A stretch of DNA of 31,550 nt. It comes from Gammaproteobacteria bacterium. Lineage in GTDB: Bacteria > Pseudomonadota > Gammaproteobacteria > S012-40. The position numbers were made by a program, and so were the translations under genes. Positions 11,378 through 18,145 of the stretch are shown in pieces (position 1 is the stretch's first letter; each line of letters begins with the position of its first letter). The DNA lies in NCBI GenBank assembly GCA_026982215.1, contig JALSHN010000036.1, positions 1-31,550 on the forward strand. Reading direction: 5' to 3'. Under the pieces are notes generated by a model. The model had not been told where the DNA came from. It did no database searches and worked only from the letters and a program-made list of their open reading frames with translations.

Positions 11378-11395
11378 GCCGGGCCGCGGCCCGGC
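11378..11395 (+). other. Perfect 18-base GC palindrome between secA and the PilZ gene
   Basis: GCCGGGCCGCGGCCCGGC is its own reverse complement. As RNA it would form a 7-bp GC stem with a four-base loop, starting 6 bases after the secA stop and followed by ACTTTC. It may act as a weak terminator or an mRNA-stabilising end for secA. The T run is too short for a confident intrinsic terminator, and the PilZ ribosome binding site begins only 7 bases later. Confidence 0.5.
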
Positions 11396-11411
11396 ACTTT
11401 CAGGAGGTCCC

Positions 11412-11717
11412 ATGGCCCTGGGTCATCGCCCGTATACCGAAAAGCGCGCCTACGTGCGCATGCAGATGGATTGTCCCATGGACTACGCCCCGCCGGGGGC
11501 ATCGCCGCGCAAGGCCCGTTGCCTCAATCTCAGTGTCGGCGGCGTGTTGTTCGAGACCGATGAATCCCTGGAGCTGGGGCAGCGAGTGGATATTCAGGTC
11601 CAGCCATCCATCCCCATCTCGCCGCCCCTGGCGGCGGTGGTGGAGGTGGTGCGGGTGGAAGAGGCGCCCCAGCCGGGGGCATTTCGTATCGCCGGAATGA
11701 TCACCCAGGTGGCCTGA
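11412..11717 (+). CDS. Single-domain PilZ protein (predicted cyclic di-GMP binder)
   Basis: A 101-residue protein consisting essentially of one PilZ domain. Both signature motifs that contact cyclic di-GMP are present: RxxxR as Arg12-Ala-Tyr-Val-Arg16 (EKRAYVRMQMD) and (D/N)xSxxG as Asn39-Leu-Ser41-Val-Gly-Gly44 (LNLSVGGVLFETDES). It should therefore bind the second messenger, unlike type IV pilus PilZ proteins that lack these residues. It has a strong Shine-Dalgarno, CAGGAGG, seven bases before the ATG. It lies 39 bases after secA in the same direction, with the GC palindrome between, and converges on flgT with a 24-base gap. The nearby flgP-flgT pair makes a flagellar role plausible (other PilZ proteins, such as YcgR and FlgZ, act as flagellar brakes), but those are longer two-domain proteins, so this is only inference. 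Confidence 0.88.
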   Translation: MALGHRPYTEKRAYVRMQMDCPMDYAPPGASPRKARCLNLSVGGVLFETDESLELGQRVDIQVQPSIPISPPLAAVVEVVRVEEAPQPGAFRIAGMITQVA

Positions 11718-11741
11718 AGACAAGGGTTGCCTCTCGTTTTA

Positions 11742-12866
11742 TCAGCGCCAGCCGAAGCGGATCAGATCGCCGGGATGGAGCGGGGCGGGACTGCCTTCCA
11801 GCTCCCCGAGGGCGAAGCGGGGCTGCACCTGGCGCACCGTCAAACCGGCCACCGGCGTTTCGCGGTAACCGAGGAAACGACCGTCCACCCCCCGCAGCGG
11901 CTGTGGATCCAGGCGGTAGGTCATCAGCACGTCACCGGGTTTCACCGCCGCGGTGGCGCCAGCGTCGAAGGTGACGGCATTGCCTTCCACCGCCACCACC
12001 CGGGCGGTGAAGGGCAGGGGCGCCAGATCCTGATCCACCAGCTCTTGTTGCCGGGCGAGGACCCGCAGCAGGGCGGCGCCGTAGGGATGGGTCTGGAATC
12101 CAGGCAGGGAGAAGGGTGTGGTGCCCCCCGGCAGGGGGCTGCGAGTGGGCACCCGCTCGCTGAAGCGATGGCGGGCCAGCAGGGCCCCGGAGAGGCCATC
12201 GAATACCAGCAGTTCCACTTCCAGGTCACGTCCGCGGCGCCACCAGCCGCCGTTGAATCCCAGATCGCGCAGGATGCCGGTGATGAGGAACTGTACCCCG
12301 AGATGGCGGGCCAGCTCGGCCACAGCGTCAGTGGCGCCGGGGGTCAGTCCCTGGCCGGGCAGACCATATTCGCTGGCATCCACCACCCGATAGCGGCCAC
12401 TCTGGGCCAGGCGTCGTCCCAGGGCTTGGGGCCAGGCGCGTTCGATTCCCGGCAGGTCGTAGGCCTGGCGGGGATCGGAGAGACTGAATTGCACTACCGC
12501 CAGCCGTTTGCGGTAACGGGCCTCGGGTGGCGGGCGTCGCTCCGCTGTTTCGGGGAGATGAGCCCGGATGCGCACATGGTAGAGGTCGCCCTCGCGCCAT
12601 TCTTCCAACACCTGAGTCGCCTCCACCGGCCCCTGGGCGGCGATGCGGACACTGTCCACCACCAGCACTTGCCCGGAGAGGGAGGAGCGGCTCTCCACCC
12701 AGGCGCGAGTCTGCAAACGGGCCTGGCGCAAGGCGTCCTGGATGGCTTGCTGGCGGGCCAGTTGCACCGCGCCGTCTCGAATGGTGGCGCTGCCCTGGGC
12801 CTCCACGAAACGGCCCCAGGCCGGCCAGGCGGCCAGCAACAGCAGCAGACAGACGAGGCGGATCAC
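11742..12866 (-). CDS. flgT: FlgT-like flagellar assembly protein (H-ring component)
   Basis: Predicted exported protein of 374 residues (Vibrio FlgT is about 377). The start is taken as GTG 12866, four bases after the flgP stop, because it begins directly with a signal peptide (VIRLVCLLLLLAAWPAWG) and has AGGAA upstream; the longer in-frame ATG at 12959 lies inside flgP. The mature N-terminal domain FVEAQGSATIRDGAVQLARQ followed by AIQDALRQARLQTRAW matches the FlgT N-domain pattern. A TolB/CsgG-like middle domain follows (KRLAVVQFSLSDPRQAYDLP, HLGVQFLITGILRD). The C-terminal beta domain has VVAVEGNAVTFDAGATAAVK and PGDVLMTYRLDP. In Vibrio, FlgT builds the H ring around the flagellar LP ring with FlgO/FlgP. 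The pairing with an LPP20/FlgP lipoprotein gene supports the call. A FlgO homologue is not in this window. Confidence 0.75.
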   Translation of the reverse strand: MIRLVCLLLLLAAWPAWGRFVEAQGSATIRDGAVQLARQQAIQDALRQARLQTRAWVESRSSLSGQVLVVDSVRIAAQGPVEATQVLEEWREGDLYHVRIRAHLPETAERRPPPEARYRKRLAVVQFSLSDPRQAYDLPGIERAWPQALGRRLAQSGRYRVVDASEYGLPGQGLTPGATDAVAELARHLGVQFLITGILRDLGFNGGWWRRGRDLEVELLVFDGLSGALLARHRFSERVPTRSPLPGGTTPFSLPGFQTHPYGAALLRVLARQQELVDQDLAPLPFTARVVAVEGNAVTFDAGATAAVKPGDVLMTYRLDPQPLRGVDGRFLGYRETPVAGLTVRQVQPRFALGELEGSPAPLHPGDLIRFGWR

Positions 12867-12870
12867 GGGG

Positions 12871-13641
12871 TCACTGTTCCTGGCTGAAGTAGAACGAGGT
12901 CCCGCCGTCGTTCTCCAGCCCGGCCACCGGTAATGCCCGGGCGGTGAGGGCCGGGTCATTCTGGCCCGGTTGAGCGCAAGGATCGTGGGCCGGATCGCTC
13001 TGGGCGCGGGGATTCTCCAGTACCTGGGTGAGGAAGCTACGGTCCACCGTCAGCTCCACCACGGTCTCGAAGGCGCCGTCTTCGGAGCGGGAGGTGGTCA
13101 TCACCCGGGCGCCGCGAATGAAGGTGTCGAGGAATACCCGATAGCGGTCCTTCTCTACTACCATGTCGCCGATGGTGGTGCCGCCCCAGATGCGCAGGCC
13201 GTTGACCCGCTCGGCCAGGCTGCGCAAGGCGTCCAGCTTGGCGGCACGCATGGCCATCAGCCGTTTCTGCGCGTCGGGGTAGTAATCCTTGGGGGGGGCG
13301 CCGTAACCGGTGACACTGATCTTGACCTGGTCGGCCTTACGCCCTCCGGGGGCGGCGAAGAAATAGCCCTGGCTCTCCAGACGCATCTTCGGAGTGCAGC
13401 GCGGGTCCTGGGCCTGAGCCGTGTGGTGCATGGGGGCAGGTGGTGCCGCCACCGGCAAAGGCTTGCCCGTGGGTTGGCGATCCTTTTCCTCCATCGAGGC
13501 GGTGGGGGACTGGAGTGTTTGGTCTCCCTCGGCGGCCGGTGGGGGGGTGAAGTTCCCCGGGGTGATGGTGAAATGGGTGCAGCCCGCCGCCAGCGACAGC
13601 ATCGCCGTGAGAACGGCCGGTTTCAAAACATGCCTTGCCAT
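12871..13641 (-). CDS. flgP: FlgP-like outer-membrane lipoprotein (LPP20 family)
   Basis: A 256-residue predicted lipoprotein. The N-terminus MARHVLKPAVLTAMLSLAAG precedes Cys21, a lipobox, so signal peptidase II processing is expected. A Pro-rich low-complexity spacer (about residues 30-80) leads to the LPP20/FlgP domain (about 95-215), with KISVTGYGAPP, MRAAKLDALRSLAERVNGL and DRYRVFLDTFIRGARV, and the pattern ending VELTVDRSFL. In Vibrio and Campylobacter FlgP forms outer-membrane basal discs around the flagellar motor. The ATG at 13641 has GGAG seven bases upstream; the frame runs on to 13845, but that region is promoter DNA. The gene is followed after four bases by flgT, so the two form an operon, and is preceded by a strong sigma54-type promoter match. 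LPP20 proteins have other roles, so the name depends on the flgT partner. Confidence 0.7.
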   Translation of the reverse strand: MARHVLKPAVLTAMLSLAAGCTHFTITPGNFTPPPAAEGDQTLQSPTASMEEKDRQPTGKPLPVAAPPAPMHHTAQAQDPRCTPKMRLESQGYFFAAPGGRKADQVKISVTGYGAPPKDYYPDAQKRLMAMRAAKLDALRSLAERVNGLRIWGGTTIGDMVVEKDRYRVFLDTFIRGARVMTTSRSEDGAFETVVELTVDRSFLTQVLENPRAQSDPAHDPCAQPGQNDPALTARALPVAGLENDGGTSFYFSQEQ

Positions 13642-13726
13642 GGTCTCTCTCCATGTCTGAGGAAAGGGAGGCCCAGGGGGCCGGTGCGTCGCTAGTCGGC
13701 AGCCGCGGCGACGCCCTTTAGCCCCG

Positions 13727-13742
13727 TGCAAGAGGGATGCCC
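13727..13742 (-). promoter_or_regulatory. Predicted sigma54 (RpoN) promoter of flgP-flgT
   Basis: Read on the minus strand, the sequence is GGGCAT-CCCTC-TTGCA. Against the sigma54 consensus TGGCAC-N5-TTGCA it differs at two positions and keeps the essential GG-N10-GC spacing. The start site would be near 13716, about 75 bases before the flgP ATG. Flagellar hook/ring genes are commonly transcribed by sigma54 with an FlrC/FleR-type activator. No activator gene is in the window. Confidence 0.6.
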
Positions 13743-13760
13743 ACAGTCGTGCGGCCGAGT

Positions 13761-13777
13761 CTGGTTCAAGTTTTGCC
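13761..13777 (+). promoter_or_regulatory. Possible sigma54 (RpoN) promoter of the vWA-like gene
   Basis: CTGGTTCAAGTTTTGCC contains TGG and TTGC with exact GG-N10-GC spacing (GG 13763-13764, GC 13775-13776). The TTC after GG is a poorer match than the consensus CAC. The start site would be near 13787, about 35 bases before the gene. It diverges from the stronger sigma54 match at 13727-13742, with 18 bases between them. Confidence 0.4.
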
Positions 13778-13819
13778 TCTGTTTCGTCGATGCGATCGAG
13801 GAAGCCGATGGAAGGACGC

Positions 13820-14641
13820 ATGATGGGTCGTTGGTTGAGAGTCACCGCCCTGCTGGTGGCGTTGGGGCTCCCCCTCGCCGCACCGGCCGGGGAAAGTTGC
13901 TATCGCGGGCTGCCGGTGCCCGCCGAGCCCCGGGTGGAGCGGGCGCTGTATGTGATGGTGGACCAGACCACGCCGCTGGACGAGGAGCTCAAGGCACGCG
14001 TGCGTGCCTTGGTGGCCGACTGGGGGCGGGAGGGGGACCACCTGGAACTGGCCCGGTTCTCGGCCAACATCCGCGGTTACTACCCCGAGCTGGTGTTCGA
14101 GGGCACGGTGGAGCGGGTCCCCGATGAGGCCTACCTATTCCAGTTGCGTTATGACGACAAACAACGTCTGCTGCGTTGTCTAGAATCGCAACGCGAGACG
14201 GTGCGCAACGGTTTCGCCGCCGGCCTGGAGACGGTGCTGGCGGGGATGGACTACAAGATTCCCAAGACCGATCTGTTCTACGCCCTGCACCTGTTGAGCG
14301 AGCGGATGATCGACAACGGAGAGGCCCCTGAACGGGTGGTGCTGCTGGTCACCGATGGCCTGGAGAATTCGGCGGTGACTTCCTTTTATCATCGTGGGCG
14401 GGTACGCAAGATCGATCCCCGCAGGGAGCTGGCCAAGGTACGCAAAGCCGGCCTGTTGGCCAACTGGAAGGGCTCCAGGATCTACGTCTACGGCCTGGGC
14501 CTGATGCCGGATGCCAAGGACTATCTGGATCCACGGCGGGTCATGCGCCTCAAGGCCTTTTGGGAGCGCTATTTCGTCGCTGGTAATGGCGAAGTGATGG
14601 AATTGGGGACCCCGGAATTCTTCCGCCGCCGACTGGAGTGA
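13820..14641 (+). CDS. Exported von Willebrand factor A-like protein of unknown function
   Basis: A 273-residue protein with a signal peptide (MMGRWLRVTALLVALGLPLA, cleavage after the APA that follows). From about residue 40 it looks like a single von Willebrand A (Rossmann-like) domain: ALYVMVDQTTPLDEEL as first strand and metal-site loop, a Thr in PKTDLFYALHLLSERM, and VVLLVTDGLENSAV as the later strand. The metal site is not the classical DxSxS but Asp48-Gln-Thr-Thr, with Thr150 and Asp179 as the other likely ligands. Two adjacent ATGs fit the ribosome binding site GGAAGGA; the second (13823) has the better spacing, and an upstream ATG at 13790 is less likely. The gene is divergent from flgP-flgT with a possible sigma54 promoter, hinting at a motility link. 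uvrD follows after 17 bases. I do not recognise a named family; function is unknown. Confidence 0.7.
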   Translation: MMGRWLRVTALLVALGLPLAAPAGESCYRGLPVPAEPRVERALYVMVDQTTPLDEELKARVRALVADWGREGDHLELARFSANIRGYYPELVFEGTVERVPDEAYLFQLRYDDKQRLLRCLESQRETVRNGFAAGLETVLAGMDYKIPKTDLFYALHLLSERMIDNGEAPERVVLLVTDGLENSAVTSFYHRGRVRKIDPRRELAKVRKAGLLANWKGSRIYVYGLGLMPDAKDYLDPRRVMRLKAFWERYFVAGNGEVMELGTPEFFRRRLE

Positions 14642-14658
14642 TCCGGTAAAATGGCCCC

Positions 14659-16812
14659 ATGGACGTCAATGATCTGCTCCAGGGGCTCAATCCCCAGCAA
14701 CGTGAGGCCGTCACCGCACCAGCGGGTAATCTGTTGGTGCTGGCCGGGGCCGGCAGCGGCAAGACCCGGGTGTTGGTACATCGCATCGCTTGGTTGATCC
14801 GGGTGAAGGGGGTCTCCCCCTTCGGTATCCTGGCAGTGACCTTCACCAACAAGGCCGCCGGTGAGATGCGCGGGCGCATCGAACGGCTGTTGGGGATGCC
14901 CGCCGGGGCGATGTGGGTGGGGACCTTCCATGGCATCGCCCATCGCCTGTTGCGGGCCCATTGGGCCGAGGCCGGCCTGCCGCAGAATTTCCAGATCCTG
15001 GACAGCGATGATCAGCAGCGGATCATCAAGCGGGTGATCCGCGAGTTGCAACTGGACGAGAGCCGCTGGCCGGCCCGCCAGGCCCAGTGGTTCATCAACC
15101 AGGCCAAGGACGAGGGCAAACGCCCTCAGGCCATGGCTAGCGACGACCCCACCCAGGCCCGTTGGATAGAGATCTACCACGCCTATCAAGCCGCCTGTGA
15201 GCAAGCCGGGCTGGTGGACTTCGCCGAGCTGCTGCTGCGGGCCCACGAGCTGTGGCGGGAGCACCCCGGGCTGTTGCAACACTATCAACGGCGTTTTCGC
15301 CATCTGTTGGTGGACGAGTTCCAGGACACCAACGCCATTCAGTATGCCTGGTTGCGGCAATTGGCCGGGGAGACGGGCCATGTGTTCATCGTCGGTGACG
15401 ACGACCAGTCCATCTATGGCTGGCGAGGGGCACGGGTGGACAACCTCCACCGTTTCCAGCGCGATTTCCGTGATTGCCGGCTGATCCGCCTGGAACAGAA
15501 CTACCGCTCCACCGGCCACATCCTCGCTGCTGCCAATGGTCTCATCCGCCACAACAGCGATCGCCTCGGTAAGGAGCTGTGGACCGAGGCCGGGGAGGGG
15601 GAACCGGTACAGATCTACACTGCCTTCAACGAGCTGGACGAGGCCCGCTTCGTGGTCCAGCGCATCCGTCAGTGGGTGGAGGAGGGCGGGGCCCGTTCGG
15701 AGTGTGCCGTACTCTACCGTTCCAACGCCCAGTCACGCACCTTGGAAGAGGCCCTGTTGGGGGCGGGGATCCCCTATCGGGTCTACGGCGGGTTGCGTTT
15801 CTTCGAGCGCGCCGAGATCAAGGACGCCCTGGCCTATCTGCGCCTGGCCGCCTATCGGGACGATGACGCTGCCTTCGAGCGGGTGGTCAACGTCCCCACC
15901 CGGGGCATCGGCGAGCGCAGCTTGCAGATCCTGCGTGACCTGGCCCGCGCGCAGGGTGGCAGCCTCCATCGCGCCGCCCGCCATGCCCTGGAGGTCGGGG
16001 CGTTGCAACGGCGGGCCGCCACCGCCCTGGCCGACTTCCTGGCCCTGATCGAACGCCTTGGCCGGGATATCCGCGAGATTCCCCTGAACGAGGCCCTCTC
16101 CCGGGTGGTGGAGGAGACCGGCCTCAAGGCCCATCACGGCAAGGAACGGGGGGAGCGGGGTCAGGCACGGGTGGAGAACCTGGAGGAACTGGTGGGAGCG
16201 GCGCGGGCCTTCGACCCCCAAGGGCCTGAGGCCGAGCTACCGCCCCTGGATGCCTTCCTGGCCCATGCCGCCCTGGAAGCCGGTGAACGCCAAGCCGGTC
16301 CTGGTGAGGACTGTGTGCAACTGATGACCCTGCACAGCGCCAAGGGCCTGGAATTCCCGCTGGTGTTCATCACCGGCCTCGAAGAGGGGCTGTTCCCCCA
16401 TGAGCTCTCCCTGGAGGAACCAGGGCGATTGGAAGAGGAGCGACGGTTGTGTTACGTGGGCATGACCCGGGCCCGGCGTCATCTGTACCTCTGTCATGCC
16501 GAGCGGCGCCGCCTCTATGGCCGTGACAGCTACGCCCTGCCCTCCCGTTTCCTGGAGGAGATCCCCGCCGAGCACAAGGAGCCGGTGCGGGCAGGCTTCC
16601 GGGTCACCCCCGCCGGAGGGCAGCCAACGGCATCCCCGACCGCCGACATCGGCCTGCGGGTGGGCCAGCGGGTGGTGCACCCCAGCTTCGGCGAGGGTAT
16701 CTTGGTGGATGTGGAGGGTAGTGGCCGCCATGCCCGGGTCCAGGTCAACTTCGAACAAGCCGGTCTCAAATGGCTGGTATTGGGCTATGCCAAGCTGGAC
16801 GTGGTAGCCTGA
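14659..16812 (+). CDS. uvrD: DNA helicase II (UvrD)
   Basis: Superfamily 1A 3'-5' DNA helicase for nucleotide excision and mismatch repair. It is 717 residues (E. coli 720) and collinear with UvrD throughout. The start MDVNDLLQGLNPQQREAV matches the E. coli N-terminus. Motifs are Walker A LAGAGSGKT at residues 28-36, motif Ia AVTFTNKAAGEM, motif II LVDEFQDTN, motif III VGDDDQSIYGWRGA, motif IV LEQNYRST, motif V LMTLHSAKGLEF and motif VI CYVGMTRARRHL. The C-terminal Tudor-like region GLRVGQRVVHPSFGEG ending KWLVLGYAKLDVVA is kept. It starts 17 bases after the vWA-like gene with no clear Shine-Dalgarno. I found no LexA box (CTG-N10-CAG) in the 100 bases upstream, so SOS control may be absent or the promoter may lie further upstream. 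Confidence 0.97.
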   Translation: MDVNDLLQGLNPQQREAVTAPAGNLLVLAGAGSGKTRVLVHRIAWLIRVKGVSPFGILAVTFTNKAAGEMRGRIERLLGMPAGAMWVGTFHGIAHRLLRAHWAEAGLPQNFQILDSDDQQRIIKRVIRELQLDESRWPARQAQWFINQAKDEGKRPQAMASDDPTQARWIEIYHAYQAACEQAGLVDFAELLLRAHELWREHPGLLQHYQRRFRHLLVDEFQDTNAIQYAWLRQLAGETGHVFIVGDDDQSIYGWRGARVDNLHRFQRDFRDCRLIRLEQNYRSTGHILAAANGLIRHNSDRLGKELWTEAGEGEPVQIYTAFNELDEARFVVQRIRQWVEEGGARSECAVLYRSNAQSRTLEEALLGAGIPYRVYGGLRFFERAEIKDALAYLRLAAYRDDDAAFERVVNVPTRGIGERSLQILRDLARAQGGSLHRAARHALEVGALQRRAATALADFLALIERLGRDIREIPLNEALSRVVEETGLKAHHGKERGERGQARVENLEELVGAARAFDPQGPEAELPPLDAFLAHAALEAGERQAGPGEDCVQLMTLHSAKGLEFPLVFITGLEEGLFPHELSLEEPGRLEEERRLCYVGMTRARRHLYLCHAERRRLYGRDSYALPSRFLEEIPAEHKEPVRAGFRVTPAGGQPTASPTADIGLRVGQRVVHPSFGEGILVDVEGSGRHARVQVNFEQAGLKWLVLGYAKLDVVA

Positions 16813-16844
16813 AACAAAAATCACCCCAAAATGAGGATGAAGTC

Positions 16845-18134
16845 ATGAAAGGACGCCTGCTCGCCCTCGCCGCCTGGGTCATCACCGCCACCGTCCAGGC
16901 CGCCCCCTTCCAGACCATGGATCCACGCACCCTGGGGATGGGGGGCGCCGCGGTGGCCGGCGCCACTTCGGCAGCGGCGGCCTTCTACAACCCCGCCCTG
17001 CTGGCCAATGCCCGCAAGGAAGAGGACTTCGCCCTGGAGCTGCCGGTGGCGGCGGTGGAGATCAACGACCCCAGCGGGCTGCAGGACGAGATCCGTGCCT
17101 TCGACGACAACGACTACATCAGCAATTACGCCCAGGCCATCGCCGACTTCAATCAGGTCCTCTCGGACCCGGGGGCGACGCCGAGCCAGGTACTCGCCGC
17201 CCGCGATCGGGTGGTGAATTCGGGGTACGCCCTGCTCGATGGTCTCAATGCCTTGAGCGGCAAGCCCTTGCTCCTTCAGGCCAATGCCGCGGCGTTGCTG
17301 GGCATCCCCTCGCGGCGGTTCGCCGTCTCGTTGTATGCCAACGGCTGGGGCGGCGGCAGTGTGGCGGGCATCATGAGTCAGGCGGATTACCAGGCCGCCA
17401 AGAGCACGCTGGACGATGCCGCCGCGGTGGATCCCAACGATCCCGCCACCTGGATCTCCGCCGCCCTCACCGACCCCACCCCGGATTTCACCTCCGCCCT
17501 CCGCGGACGGTTCCTCCAGGTGAACGAGGTGGGGCTGGCACTGGCCCGGCGGTTGGAACTGTTCGGCGGCTTGGCGGTGGGGGTCACGCCCAAGTGGCAA
17601 CAGGTCACCGCCTATGAATTCAATTACGTGGCCAGTGCCCTGGATCAGGCCGAACTCGACCCCTTCCGCGACGGGCGCAGCTACGGCGACTTCAACCTGG
17701 ATGTGGGGCTGGCCCGCTCGCTCAATGAGCTGTGGCGGGTGGGGCTGTCGGTGAAAAACCTCCTGCCCCGCCGCTATGAGACCAACCTCGGCACCGCCAT
17801 CGAGCTCGATCCCCAGTGGCGTCTGGGGGTGGCCCGTGCCGGACGCTGGCTCAGTTGGACGGTGGACCTGGATCTGAGCGAGAACGCCCCCTACGCCCTG
17901 GGCGATCCCTCGCGGATGCTGGCCTTGGGCGGAGAATGGAACGCCTGGAACGTGATGCTGCTGCGTCTGGGTTATCGCACCGATCTGGCCGGCAGCCTGG
18001 GGGATATCCTCACCGCCGGGTTGGGCTTCAACCTCTTGGGGTTGCATGTGGAGGCGGGGGTCGGCGTGGGGACGGAGGACTTCCAGAGCTTCGACACCCT
18101 GGCCGCCTCCGCCCAGCTCGGTTTCCGTTTCTAG
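16845..18134 (+). CDS. TraF-family predicted outer-membrane protein
   Basis: A 429-residue exported protein. The ATG at 16845 is chosen because GAGGA lies seven bases upstream and the product begins with a signal peptide (MKGRLLALAAWVITATVQA, then APFQ). The mature N-terminus RTLGMGGAAVAGATSAAAAF followed by YNPALLAN is the pattern of FadL/OmpP1-like and TraF_2-type (often annotated conjugal transfer TraF) beta-barrels. The remainder is rich in alternating hydrophobic strands (VGLALARRLELFGGLAVGVT, FNLDVGLARSLNELWRVGLS) and it ends with a terminal Phe in AQLGFRF, the usual outer-membrane assembly signal. A helical insert at about residues 75-140 is an oddity. No conjugation genes are nearby, so a transfer role is not supported. 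It starts 32 bases after uvrD and may be cotranscribed. Its stop converges on the MDR gene with an 11-base gap. Confidence 0.7.
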   Translation: MKGRLLALAAWVITATVQAAPFQTMDPRTLGMGGAAVAGATSAAAAFYNPALLANARKEEDFALELPVAAVEINDPSGLQDEIRAFDDNDYISNYAQAIADFNQVLSDPGATPSQVLAARDRVVNSGYALLDGLNALSGKPLLLQANAAALLGIPSRRFAVSLYANGWGGGSVAGIMSQADYQAAKSTLDDAAAVDPNDPATWISAALTDPTPDFTSALRGRFLQVNEVGLALARRLELFGGLAVGVTPKWQQVTAYEFNYVASALDQAELDPFRDGRSYGDFNLDVGLARSLNELWRVGLSVKNLLPRRYETNLGTAIELDPQWRLGVARAGRWLSWTVDLDLSENAPYALGDPSRMLALGGEWNAWNVMLLRLGYRTDLAGSLGDILTAGLGFNLLGLHVEAGVGVGTEDFQSFDTLAASAQLGFRF

Positions 18135-18145
18135 GTCGCCCCGGG

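Noticed and set aside
12867..12959. Longer FlgT start at an ATG inside flgP
   Set aside because: The extra 31 residues are not signal-like. The GTG at 12866 begins directly with a good signal peptide, four bases after the flgP stop.
16845..18134. Evidence for an integrated conjugative element from the TraF-like gene
   Set aside because: No relaxase, coupling protein, integrase, att repeats or composition change around it.
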